From positions 59,793,797-59,857,796 of the forward strand of contig CM056744.1 of NCBI GenBank assembly GCA_029851415.1: a stretch of DNA of 64,000 nt, given 5' to 3'. The position numbers were made by a program, and so were the translations under genes. Source of the DNA: Eretmocerus hayati. Its lineage: Eukaryota > Arthropoda > Insecta > Hymenoptera > Aphelinidae. The stretch's first letter is position 1, and the number at the start of each line of letters is the position of its first letter. Shown one piece after another: positions 1 through 10,804 of the stretch. Under the pieces are notes generated by a model that was not told the origin of the DNA, searched no databases, and saw only the letters and a list, made by a program, of their open reading frames with translations.

Positions 1-1276
1 GTGGTGGTCATTTCGAGGAATCCAAAATATGATTCTTGGTCTGAATACTCCGATAGAGAAAATTTGTGAAGTGACTCGCGTTGTAGTGGAATTTTTTTAG
101 TTTGACGACATTTAGGATTTAAGAAAATAGTTGATTTTTTTCGAACACTTTCCAATGAGTGACAAAAAACTTGGTGTATTCATGAGCAGAATCAGTTCAT
201 CAGATTGTGGTACAATTATCCTGAGATGAATTTTTACTGATTATCAAGGGTACTGCATACAGCAACATAAGTGTGGCTGGCAATACACGATTTTCTGTGG
301 AAAATTTATCCATGAGATATCTCAAGAGATTATAATTTGCGAAGAACGGTATGAGCGCTTTAATAAGTTATATCAACTTGTTACATGACAAGTGTGATCT
401 TAGCATACACTGAAAGTTGTTATTTCATCCAGAATTTCCTGTATTGATCGTTCTTTAAATATAGCAATTTAGTTAACACGCAAGTTTTGAATCTGATTAC
501 TTTTTCAATGAAAATGTATAAATGAACGTGAGACACAATTGAAGGTATGAGATTCACTCGCCATATTTGGAGTGAGCCCGTCCCACTCGTAGTGAGTATT
601 AACACTCATCTAGGATTTGAAGAAGTAATCCACCGATCAAGATTGTCCATTTTCGAGATCATATCTTGTCATTCAATTGCTTAGATATTCACCTGTCGTG
701 ATTTCGTACTGGCATAGCATTATTTTTCTTAAGAAGTGAGCGTCACACGTTCCCAGCTCATCTCATGATGAGTTGAGCTCAAAATTTGAAAAATGCAGAA
801 AATTTTACTGAAGAGTCGTGTGTAACGAGTTTCCCGACAGATATTTTCCGTGGATAACGTAGCATCGCGGAAACGCGGAATGCCCGCCTTCACATCACCA
901 GTACCCTGAACGGGTCTCACCTTCTTCTCTCTCAACGCTCATAGCTCGGGCTTAAAAAACCGTAGAGGAATGGATAAAAAATGGATTTTGAAGGTCTTGA
1001 AAACAGCTACAAGATGCCGTAAGAATTTTTACGCTAACGTGCTTTGCATAAAAATGAAGGGTGAGTGATTGAAATGAAAATTTTTTCAATTTTGAGTGTG
1101 AATTATAGGTGTGAAATTTCGATTCAAAGAATTCGTCAAGGACACCATTTGATAGGTTTTTTTCTCATCTTTCAAATGCTCCTTCCAAAACTGTTGTAGA
1201 CCTAAACGCGTCGGAGTTATTGTAGTTTTAGTGAAGGTATCCGTGTTCGATTATTTATGCAGGGTACTGTAGATCT
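1..1276. other. No gene recognised
   Basis: AT-rich sequence with short, unconvincing open frames on both strands. No domain, splice pattern, long repeat or RNA gene was recognised. The LINE fragment that starts near 1250 has no reverse transcriptase upstream of it here, so this stretch is probably unrelated flank. Confidence 0.5.
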
Positions 1277-1843
1277 TTGAAATTCCACAAGCACTCTCTT
1301 TCACGAAATCTTCGGAAGAACCTAGTAGAATCCCTCATCTTTCCGATTTTCGACTATGGTAGTATCATTTACAATAATGTAACGGCAGGTGATGACATCC
1401 TGCTACAGAGGGCCTTAAATGCTTGTGTGAGATTCGTAATTGGCAATATTCCCTTTAGAGGGCACGTCACCCCACATCGAATAGCGCTAGGTTGGCTATC
1501 CACTGCCAGGAGGAGGAAATTCCTTCTCGATTCGCTAGCTTTCAATATTATATCCAACAAGAACCCAAGTTACATCGCGAGACATTTCTCGTTGCTCGAC
1601 GATAACCCCGACATCAGACGCTCTGAGAGAAACACTCGCAAACCCTTCCTTGTACCCACGCCTAGGACTGAATCCTTGAAGAATTCATTCCATCATCAGG
1701 CCTCTGAAATTTTGAACCTTATCCCGCACATCCCCCATGAGCACCGACACTTAACGCTGTTTAAATCTGAACTTTTTGCTAAACTCATGAATGGAGATGA
1801 ATCAGCTTGGAAGACTCGAGTAGCAAATGAAGGAATAAGGTGA
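1277..1843 (+). pseudogene. C-terminal end of LINE ORF2 (5'-truncated)
   Basis: A 188-residue open frame with the sequence character of the region that follows the reverse transcriptase palm in APE-type non-LTR retrotransposons. It opens with LSRNLRKNLVESLIFPIFDYGS, shown here in shorter pieces: 'LVESLIFPIFDYGS' is the usual thumb-side block, followed by 'LQRALNACVRF' and 'HRIALGWLS'. No polymerase motif (YADD) lies upstream on this strand, so the fragment cannot be an active ORF2. The frame is open from about 1250 and ends in TGA before a LINE-like 3' end. A reverse transcriptase piece of compatible type lies on the opposite strand at 2431-3940 and covers the portion missing here. LINE identity is well supported. 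The clade (Jockey, CR1 or I-like) is not resolved. Confidence 0.8.
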
Positions 1844-2107
1844 TTCAATCAAAGTATTTTTCATCCTTCATTTTCTTTCACATCGTACATTAGTTTGTAA
1901 TTAGTTTGTAATTTTTTGCGCTTTGTACAGTTCCATTACGTAAATTACAGTGAGCTGCTGCGTCTATTCTGCTATAAAACTGCTTCGAACATTTCAACAT
2001 CTTGGAATCCTAGTTTAAGTTATGCGCATATGTATGAATCTTCAGGGTCAGATGGGGTAGTACCCCGTGACTAAAATAAATACTAATCTAATCTCATCTA
2101 ATCTCAC
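1844..2107 (+). repeat. LINE 3' UTR with TAATCT-type tail
   Basis: Non-coding sequence directly after the LINE ORF2 fragment. It ends in a short simple repeat at 2084-2106 made of TAATC/TCATC units. Non-LTR elements commonly end in such short tandem tails instead of poly(A), so this probably marks the 3' end of the insertion. Confidence 0.55.
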
Positions 2108-2430
2108 TCGCTCGTCGACAATTCTCGAATCGAAGCTGTGCGTTCGAGGGTCTAAACAAATCGAAGCTGCATTCGAGGTCTAAACAAATCGAATGGATAA
2201 TTTTTTTGAGGTGGTGAAAATTGGCGAAGCGAAATAAAAGTCCCAGCGGTCAGAATCGGAAAATTGATGACACTAATAGTGAGTCCGTATTAAAACAGCG
2301 CTGGATAGAGAGGCAGGAGATGTTTGTGCACCCGGGTGGTTGAAATAAGTAAGGTGGGAAGAATGTGTGAGGTTAGAAAACCCCCAATTCAAAGTATATA
2401 AGGCACAGCGCCTCGCTCGATTTTTTGTCT
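2108..2430. other. No gene recognised
   Basis: Short unique stretch between two LINE pieces. It contains a near-duplicate 'aaatcgaagctg' segment around 2138-2195 and an inverted pair of GCGCCTCGC motifs near 2407-2452. No coding potential was recognised. Confidence 0.4.
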
Positions 2431-3940
2431 GCTCATACTCGCCAGCGAGGCGCTATCGCGCCTCTTGATATGCGGTCTCCACGATAACTCCCTGTCTAAT
2501 GTCACACCGAGACTCACGACTGTGTCACTGAACTAGACAAAAACTCCCTCCTGTATCTCAACCCCTGGTCAATCCATTCCCTTGAGATCTGCAATGTTCC
2601 TGTCAGATGCAAAAAAAATTGCTTTGATTTTACCAGCGTTGAGACGTAGGCCGGAGCTCTGAGCCCATTGCAACAAGTCTTCCGATTTCTCCTAACCGAA
2701 CAATTCCTTCTCTGATTTTTTCTTCCTCACTTTAGAGATAGATTTGAAGGTCATCTGCATAGAAGAGATGATTGACCGACTTTCCATGAAGCAAATCAGG
2801 TAGGTCATTGACATACAAGCTGAAGAGCATTGGCCCGAGAACAGATCCCTGTGGGACACCCAGATTGGTTGTGAGCCAATCAGAATTTCCAATTCTCGTA
2901 GTGACAATTTGGGCGCGATTCTGTAAATATGATTTGATTCACAGTAGAGCTGATCTCGAGAAACCGAGGTGTCTAAGTTTGCTCAGTAGCTTTGATGGTG
3001 AGATTGTGTCAAAAGCCTTGCTGAAGTCAAACAGTAGCAACAAGGTGATTTTTTTCCTGTCGATTCCGACTCCGATGTCATCAGTCAACTTCAACAAGGC
3101 TGTCTGAGTGCTATGATGTTTCTTGAAATCAGTTTGGAAGCCATCCAACAAATTTCCACTTTTGAGATACTCCGCGATTTGGTCATGTGCAATCTTCTCC
3201 AGAACCTTAGATGAGAAGCACAGCAATGCAATTGGACGGAAGTCCGTGACCGACGATGGGGCTGCAGTCTTTTTTAAGGCAATAAGCTGTGCTCGTTTCC
3301 AGGCTTCGGGAAAAGTGCTGTGAGCGAAGGAGGAGTTGAAAATGTGTACAATAAGATCACCTAAGGCCGGAAAAGCCTTCGCAATCACGCTTTGGGGGAC
3401 CCCGTCTGCCCCACGAGCCTACGGGGAGAAATGTTTTATAGCAAGGACTACGTCACTGAAATTTATAGGCTTAAATGTAAGCCCATCCTCTGAGGCTGAC
3501 ATTATTTCATCCATTGCTTCTTCAATATTTTCATCAGGTGAGACGGGGACCCCCGTAAAGTGAGTGTTCAGCTCATCCGGTGTGAAACCATGGAGCTCCT
3601 CCTCCTTGCTCTTTGGCAAGAGGCCAAGGTTGCGCATTTTCTTCCATATGTTCTTATTTGAATCAAGAGCGTCTGAAAGATGGCATTGGAGGAAGGAAGT
3701 ACGCTCGCGTTCTAAGCGCATGTCAACCTCTTCACTGAGCCGGAAATACTCATTTTGGAACTCAGAGCACTTGCATCGGTTGCGCTGATTACGCTCCCAA
3801 CGCCATCGCGCCGCATCTCGCTTCCCAATGAGCATTGGGAAGCGAGCATTATATATATGGGTCACATCAGTATATTTCGGCAAATCCGTGCGCACGACCC
3901 CCGCGGATCTTTCAGCAAATTTTTCACATTGAAGTAGGCA
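2431..3940 (-). pseudogene. LINE ORF2 reverse transcriptase fragment
   Basis: Read on the minus strand this is the reverse transcriptase part of an APE-type LINE. Seen in order: a linker with an Arg/Trp-rich block (about 3895-3419); 'FRPIALLCFSSKVLEK' (finger region); 'FDFSKAFDTIS' with the first catalytic Asp (about 3030); 'GVPQGSVLGP' (about 2860); 'FYADDLQIYL' with the two catalytic Asp (about 2755); then the post-palm 'LRLNAGKIKAI' and 'LGVTLDRELSWRPHIKR' (down to about 2440). It is broken: an in-frame TGA at 2939-2941 replaces the Trp normally found in that block, further stops lie after the YADD box, and the frame shifts around 3400. No endonuclease domain is found upstream. Identity as a dead LINE is secure. 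Confidence 0.88.
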
Positions 3941-4215
3941 CCAATGATAGTACTCTCCCAGAGTTTCAAGCCCTGATCAAATTTCTCACGCGCGCTAGAA
4001 ATTCTTGAAGTTTCAAGAAAAGCCTTTTCTAGCGTTCCCAAAAAAATCGCCAAGTTGACTAGAAACATCGTAACGAAGCCTCCAGGGTCACACTCTCTTC
4101 ATTTCGATGTCGACTTTGGAGAAGAAATACGTAAGTCTCTCAGAACCAAATGCGTTTGGTCTACACGAGAATGCATAGAGTCACTTTTTTTCATTTTTAG
4201 CCCAATTTTAAATAA

Positions 4216-5262
4216 ATGCTCTTCCAACGCATCTCAATCTTTCTCCATGCGATTCAACTAGTTTCCTTTGTCTTGAAAAACCCTCCAATTTGCGCTTCTG
4301 CGCGTCCAAATCCGTTGATTTTGATCCGAGTTATGTTCGTTGGAAGATGGTGAGTTATTGAGAAACGCTTAATTCGTCCAGCTCGTCAAATCTACCGCCC
4401 TCCACGAATCGACTCAACATTTGACACAGGTGTTCTTTACAGTGTCCCAAACATGTGGAAAAAATTTCGCGCTGTGTTCCGGCCTTCCGTTGGTTCTATG
4501 AATTCTACTAACACCCTCATTCTTGCGGATTCTTGCGTAATTTTCAGAGCGGTTGCCGCTCTCTTCTCGCGCATGCGCACATCTGCACTGCTTCGGGAGT
4601 ATCCTCAATTGATAGCCCTTGCAATTTCCTACAAAAGACCCCCTGACAAAGTCACTCCGGTACAACTGAAACAGAGATCTAGCTATGCTAAGGCCGGGAA
4701 GACTCGAAATACCGAAAGGACCTAGGCTCACAGGTTTCCAGGGTGACGAGAAGAAGCCGAGGCTTGGCATTTGGGTAGTGGTGATATCTTTCTGCCTTCA
4801 AATAGCTAGATCTCTGGTTCAGTTGCTTTGAGGGACTTTGTGAGGGGGTCATTTTGTAGGAAATTACAAGAGCTATCGATTGAGGATACCCCCGGAGCAG
4901 TACAGATGTGCGCATGCGCAGGAAGGAAGCCGCAACCGCTTCAATATTACGAGAGACTCCGCAAAAATTAGGGTGATTGGAGAATTCATAGGCCCAACGG
5001 GAGGCCGAAAAGCGCGGAATTCCTTCCACATGTTTGGGACACTCGAGAGAACACCTGTATTAAGTTTTGAGTCGATCTGTGGAGGGCAATGAATTTGACA
5101 AGCTGGACAAAATAAGCGTTTTCCAATAACTCACCATCTTTCAACGAACATAACTCGGACCAGAATAAACGGATTCGAGCGTGCAAGGGCACAAATTGTA
5201 GGGTCTTTCGAAACAAAAGAAACAAGTTGAATCGCGTGGGGGAATATTGAGATGCGTCGGAA
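4216..5262. mobile_element. Foldback (palindromic) element, ~1.05 kb
   Basis: The left arm (about 4216-4688) and right arm (about 4800-5262) are imperfect reverse complements. For example, 'gagttatgttcgttg' at about 4330 pairs with 'caacgaacataactc' at about 5141, and 'gatctagctat' at about 4677 pairs with 'atagctagatc' at about 4800. The loop is about 110 bp. There is no transposase. The arms are more diverged than those of the next foldback element, so this copy may be older. Exact ends and target duplication were not determined. Confidence 0.75.
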
Positions 5263-5271
5263 CCCGGGAAA

Positions 5272-5520
5272 GAAAAGCCTTGTTGGAAGTCTTGCTCAAA
5301 GTCTTGTATATAAGACTCTCGAAGACTTTCAACAAGACTTTTATTAATAATCTTGAAGTCACTATAAAGTCTTGGAGAAAGTCTTGCAGGGAGTCTTACA
5401 GAAAGTCTTGCAGAAAGTCTTGGAGGAAATCTTCCAGAAAGTCTTGGAGGAAGTCTTGGAGGAAGTCTTGGAGGAAATCTTGGAAAAAGTCTAGGGAAAA
5501 AGTCTAGGAAAAAGTCTGGG
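5272..5520. repeat. 12-bp minisatellite (AGTCTTGGAGGA-like)
   Basis: Tandem variants of a ~12-bp unit based on AGTCTTGGAGGA or AGTCTTGCAGAA, regular from about 5380 to 5510 and looser upstream. The unit length is a multiple of three, so open frames cross it on both strands. These give Arg/Lys/Ser-rich or Pro/Arg-rich low-complexity peptides that are unlikely to be real proteins. Confidence 0.85.
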
Positions 5521-5600
5521 AGAATGTGTAGAAGAATCGGGCAGATTGTCAACGAGTCGTAATTGGCGTTAAGCGTGATGAGACAATCACGTATATATAT

Positions 5601-7689
5601 GAGTGATTCTGGAGCAAGCTGAACAAAACCGTCACCAGGGGGGTCTGGGAAAAATCCGCAAAAATTTTTTTCCATTAGTACTATGTTGAAATGGTACGAA
5701 AAATTTTTTTTCAGATTTTTTCGGCCCCCCCTGTGGGCCCCAGGGCCCATGACAGGGCCATTTTAGGCCCTTTTTTAGCCTATTCTAGGAAAATCATAGC
5801 TCCGACGCAATTTGATATTTTTCAACGTACTTGGGCGCATTTTTCTCGTCAAGACTAGTACTTCTGAGAAAAAAATTGTCCAAGGCCACCTAGTGAGCCT
5901 GACGATTTCTGCCGCCTATTTATTGAGAGCAAATTTTAGCGATTTTTGGGCTTGCTTCAAAGTGATGTAGCTCCCACTAGACATGTGATAATCGACTTTT
6001 ACAACTAATCATTTTGAAGGTCTTGAAAATACCTACAATTTGCCCACTTGTAAAGGTCAATTATCGCACTTTTTGTTGGAGCTACAGTCGATACAAGTTG
6101 AGCTATTTACGAAAAAGTCGAAAATTCAGGACTCGATTCCAAAAATATATCTTAATTTTTTTTCACCAAACTTGTGCGAAAATGTTCTTTCAGACATCTA
6201 CTTTTAGTAAGGAAAATTTGGTGGAGGTTATTTCTTTTAATTTTTTTTGCCGAGCGTTACAAAATGCCGCATTCCGTGGTTTTAGCAAAAACAGCATCTT
6301 TGACCACGGTCACATATGCTCCCATCTGGACTGATGTGCACCAATCTGTGTGAAAATACTCCCCAAAGTACCCCCAAGTACGTGTAAGAAGTTGCGGGGA
6401 CGAGCCTCTACCCAGGAGCGAGCTGTAGGTTCTATTTACCGTGTCCAAAATAGGCATTATTTTGGCTATTCGAGCGTAAGCGACCGAGAGCATGATTTTA
6501 CTTGTTCTGACTTACAAATGAGATAATGGGCTAGAATGAGGATCCAAACATACTTCTCCGACTCAAAATGACCATCTGAACACAATTCCGAGGTCAGTTT
6601 TGCTCTAAATAGTCGTGCCTCTGCCCATCAAGAACTTAGATTCTGTCGACGGGTTCTGACACCGCAGAGGCTTTAGACGACATTCTAGAGCAAAACTGAC
6701 CTCGGAATTGTGTTTAGATAGTCATTTTGAGTCGGAAAAGCATGTTTTGATCCTCATTCCACCCCATTATCTCATTTGTAAGCCAGAACAAGTAAAATCA
6801 TGCTCTCAGTCGCTTACGCTCGAATAGCCAAAATAATGCCTATTTTGGACACGGTGAATAGAACCTACAGCTCGCTCCTGGCTGAAGGCTCGTCCCCGCA
6901 ACTTCTTACACGTACTTGAGGGTACTTTGGGGAGTACTTTCACACAGATTGGTGCACATCAGTCCAGATGGGGGCATATGTGACCGTGGTCAAAGATGCT
7001 GTTTTTGCTAAAACCACGAAATGCGGCATTTTGTAACGCTCGGCAAAAAAAATTAAAAAAAATAACCTCCACCAAATTTTTTTTACTAAAAGTAGATGTC
7101 TGAAAGAACATTTTCGCACAAGTTTGGTGAAAAAAAATTAAGATATATTTTTGGAATCGAGTCCTGAATTTTCGACTTTTTCGTAAATAGCTCAACTTGT
7201 ATCGACTGTAGCTCCAACAAAAAGTGCGATAATTGACTTTTACAAGTGGGCAAATTGTAGGTATTTTCAAGACCTTCAAAATGATTAGTTGTAAAAGTCG
7301 ATTATCACATGTCTAGTGGGAGCTACATCACTTTGAAGCAAGCCCAAAAATCGCTAAAATTTTCTCTCAATAAATAGGCGGCAGAAGTCGTCAGGCTCAC
7401 TAGGTGGCCTTGGACAATTTTTTTCTCAAAAGTACTAGTCTTGACGAGATAAATGCGCCCAAGTACGTTGAAAAATATCGAATTGCGTCGGAGCTATGAT
7501 TTTTCTAGAGTAGGCTAAAAAAGGGCCTAAAATGGCCCTTTCATGGGCCCTGGGGCCCACAGGGGGGGCCGAAAAAATCTGAAAAAAAATTTTTCGTACT
7601 ATTTCAACATAGTACTAATGGAAAAAAATTTTTGCGGATTTTTCCCAGACCCCCCTGGTGACGGTTTTGTCCAGCTTGCTCCAGAATCA

Positions 7690-7692
<3 letters not shown>
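5601..7692. mobile_element. Large foldback element inserted in (TA)n, ~2.1 kb
   Basis: A long, well-conserved inverted repeat. The left arm (5601-6624) and right arm (6664-7692) are about 1 kb each, separated by a 39-bp loop. Both tips read GAGTGATTCTGGAGCAAGC inward and are flanked outside by TA dinucleotides (5592-5600 and 7693-7722), which fits insertion into a TA microsatellite. The same 106-residue open frame occurs once per arm in opposite orientation (6014-6334 + and 6959-7279 -) with only a few differences, which shows how alike the arms are. No transposase domain was seen, so it is a non-autonomous foldback or MITE-like element. Very similar arms imply recent insertion or arm homogenisation. 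Confidence 0.9.
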
Positions 7693-7729
<37 letters not shown>

Positions 7730-7865
7730 TCATCCCGTATCTGCACCAGAGGACGACTCAACTGGATAATGAGGAATGGGTTGGTGCAACTGGGCAGTCC
7801 GCCCGTCAGCTGTTTCCAACGAACTCAAATATATTTGTTATCCCGAGCCCTCCGCTCGGGTCATA

Positions 7866-8535
7866 ACATATGGGTCCATTCCGCAATAATATGTTTTTGA
7901 TTATTGTAGACGTTCATTCAAAATGGCCTCAAGTTATCAATGAGAAAAAAAAATACAACATCAAGTTATTTGATCAGAGTGATGGATGAAAATTTTCACG
8001 GTATGGTTTACCTCATCATCTGGTCAGCGACATTGGACCCCATCTGACCAGTTACAAATTTCAGTCATTTTTGAGACAGTATAGAATCAAACTTACTTTT
8101 TCAGCTGCTAATAATCCAGCTACTAATGGCGCAGCTGAAAATTCTGTTAGAACAGTCAAGCATGAAGTAGATAAATGATACGCGACGGACATTCCTTGAA
8201 TTTTGCATTGAATAGATTTTCGGGTGATTACGGGAACACAAATCATTGCACGTCCAACAGAACTCCAGCAAAGTTATCTTTCAGACGTGATTTGCGAACC
8301 TCATTTGGCTTACTCAAAATGGATTGAGTTAGTAAAGTTGAACAACATCAATTTGATCAAACAAAGTACAGGGTGGGTAACAGAATAGTAGATTTCATCG
8401 AAAATGAGATTGTTCATGTCAATGATCACAGAGTAGGCTCTGAGAATGAGAGTGAAGCAATGATTTTGAAGAAACTATCTGCTATGATGTATGAAGTAGA
8501 ATCCAATGATGGTTCCGTAACGAAGCGACATGTTA
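7866..8535 (+). pseudogene. Gypsy (Ty3) integrase, N-terminal part of split gene
   Basis: Integrase core of a Gypsy-type LTR retrotransposon. 'MFLIIVDVHSKWP' carries the first catalytic Asp (about 7890), 'HHLVSDIGPHLTS' the second (about 8020), and 'NGAAENSVRTVKHEV' the catalytic Glu (about 8140). The C-terminal 'LKKLSAMMYEV' to 'KRHV' block resembles the GPY/F module that follows Gypsy integrases. There are stops after the catalytic core and frameshifts before the C-terminal module. At 8535 the gene is cut by the 9.55-kb satellite-bearing element and resumes at 18092. Reverse transcriptase and gag are not present upstream, where the 2.1-kb foldback and unrelated sequence lie. It is an inactive remnant. 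Confidence 0.85.
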
Positions 8536-8760
8536 GTGGGTATTCACAGTGGTTCCGTGCGGATTTCCGTGTCGAAAACAGCGAAAACGGGTAAAATACG
8601 TGCCTTTCCGTTTTACTTCCGTGCACTCGAACGGGCAGAAAACGGAGGCTTTTTAGTGGGCATCTGTCGAAAAAAGCTCCGTAAGCTCCCTACCCGTGAG
8701 CTGCCCGTGCAATCCGTTTTCTCCCCGTTCCCCTTTTTTTTACCGTGTGGCGTACTTTGG
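8536..8760 (+). repeat. Left terminal inverted repeat of the 9.55-kb element
   Basis: Matches the reverse complement of 17865-18088 closely over its whole length. Shared blocks include GTGGTTCCGTGCGGATTTCC, 'acgtgcctttccgtt' and 'ggctttttagtgggca'. It runs directly into the first satellite unit, so the TIR and the satellite are continuous and share CCGTG/CACGG motifs. Confidence 0.85.
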
Positions 8761-9112
8761 CTGAGGAGACCAAATGAGATGCATCCGTGGGCTCCCCGTA
8801 CGATCCGTTTTTTTTTCCGTTTCCCGTTTCTTTCCCCTGTCGAGGACTTTGGCTGAGGGAATCAAATAGGACGCATCCATGCGCTCCCCGTGCGATGCGT
8901 TTTTTTTTCCGTTTCCCGTTTCTTCACGTGTGGAGGACTTTGGCTGAGAAGACCAAATGAGATGCATCCGTGCGCTCCCCGTGCGATCCGTGTTTTTCCT
9001 GTTTCCCGTTTTTCCCCGTGTGGCGTACTTTCGCTGAGGAGACCAAATGAGATGCATCCGTGGGCCACCCGTGCGATCCGTTCTCTCTCCATTCCCCGTT
9101 TTTCCTCGTGTT
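8745..9112 (-). repeat. ~90-bp satellite, left (inverted) block
   Basis: About four units of the same satellite that fills 10805-17890, but in reverse-complement orientation (for example 'ggctgaggagaccaaatgagatgcatccgtg'-type cores, shown here only in part). With the right-hand block it makes the whole element a giant imperfect foldback with very unequal arms. Confidence 0.85.
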
Positions 9113-10804
9113 GAGAACTTGATGAGATCGAATTGCACAGAGCTCGTCCCGAAGTATATCCAAAACCCAGAATTAGTCCGCAGCTGAGGGATAAAAATTC
9201 CGATGGCATGCCCAGACCGGGCAAGCGATCTGGAATGTTCAATGGACAGGGAAACGAACTCCTCAGTTCCCTTCGTCAAACACACTCCCCAATCAGATTC
9301 ATTTGACCATCACACGCTCCACTGTGTGCCAAGTTGATCAAGTAACTGGACCTGAACGCGTCATACATACTGTTCTGCCCGAACCAAGGACTCTCAGCTT
9401 CCAAAATATCACTTCTCGCACTTAAATTGGATATGTATGTATCGATGCAAAAGGACCTCCAGATAGCACTATGTTTCCCCTACATCGGTGGGCACTATAA
9501 CTTCACGAACTGAAGGCGAAATTCGGCTCAAAATTTGTCCCCGGCATGCTGGTAAAATGAACATCGACCTCGCATTGGACTGCGGTGATAACTTCAAATG
9601 TTATCATACGCTTATCGAAAGTATTAGGCAGTGTGGGGCGATGTGAGAGTTAGGATATCAGGCGAATCCCAACAGAATCACGGATGTTTGAATTATCTCG
9701 GGATCTCGTGAATTGGATCGAGATTTGAATAAACTGTGCGCCACCGGATGGTGTTGAAATATTTGGTTATAGAACGGAGAGTTTCAAGCCAAATCTTGAA
9801 GATTTGTATTACCTCAAACTTCTTCTAAAACATCCTCATATTCATTGATATCCTCGCAGAATTGATTGCGTGGTCCCTTGGCTTCATTTCATTGGAGCGC
9901 AGTGTCACCGATGCCTAACGAGTTTGGGTATGGAAGATTAGACTTTTCGATGATCACTTAATGAAAGAAATTCTACAACGGATAATATATTTGTCGGAGA
10001 ATTCATAACTAATCAATGTCAATCAGCGTTACAAATGCTCGATCGTTTCCAAATTGATATCCACGTTGGAGGCATCTCGGTCGTACATTTGAGGTGTAGA
10101 TCGTTCGAGGCATGATGTGTTTTGCTTTGAATATCGAAGTCTATCGTAAAACCACTCCTAGTTTGAGCGGAACTCCTCCTCCAAGTCATATTCCTCCCTT
10201 TTCCCTCTATTCTTAGGAGCATAAAAGTTTTCCAAAGGACTCACAATGATACTATATGTAGATGGGTATGATGGGTATGATAGTTGAATACAAACGATCC
10301 CATTTTGAAACTATGAATACAGTACCTTTCATAAATAATGGATCATGTAGGGTCTCACTGAAACAGTAATATTTTTGAACACGGATTTTCCAATCAGTTT
10401 TGAAGATCTCGCAGCCCGCTGAAACCTGGTTTTATCGACATTTCTACTTTCAACTCACGTACATCAATTTTGAAGACATAAGTATGGGATATTCCTATTC
10501 AACTTCGAGATTGGCCTACTTGTCTCGATTCTGAACTGAGAAACTTTGTTATTCGCTTTTATAGTTGCCATCAGTAAACATCCAAACCATGACAGACGAA
10601 TTCATGATACCCATACTTATACATAGGTATATGCACGCGTGTCCCGAACAAATGTAAACACGTCGCTGCGCGCGCCTTATATATACAACGCAGCCGGAAC
10701 GCGGAATAATCGGACCTTCCGTGCCTCGATGGCCGGCCTCCTTGTGATTGCACCGTGAAATGTCAGAAAGATGAGTCTCTTCAGAATATAGGTGGAATAG
10801 TCTC
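9113..10804. other. Unique core of the 9.55-kb element
   Basis: About 1.7 kb without satellite units between the two inverted satellite blocks. Translated pieces on + (about 9500-10130) read through several stops, and no known transposase, helicase or host domain was recognised. It may be remnant internal sequence of the element, captured host DNA, or an older insertion. The only open frames are short (for example 10019-10222 on -) and not convincing. Confidence 0.5.

Noticed and set aside
1277..3940. Twin-priming inversion of a LINE
   Set aside because: Order of pieces is wrong for twin priming: the inverted 5' piece lies beyond the 3' tail. Kept only as an inversion or two-insertion question.
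4986..5750. 254-codon ORF on - with Pro/Arg-rich repeats
   Set aside because: It joins foldback arm, minisatellite and the next foldback. The repetitive part is a translation of the 12-bp minisatellite.
5986..7279. 106-codon ORFs in both arms of the 2.1-kb palindrome as a gene pair
   Set aside because: They are mirror copies forced by the inverted repeat, with low-complexity Phe/Lys-rich content and no domain.
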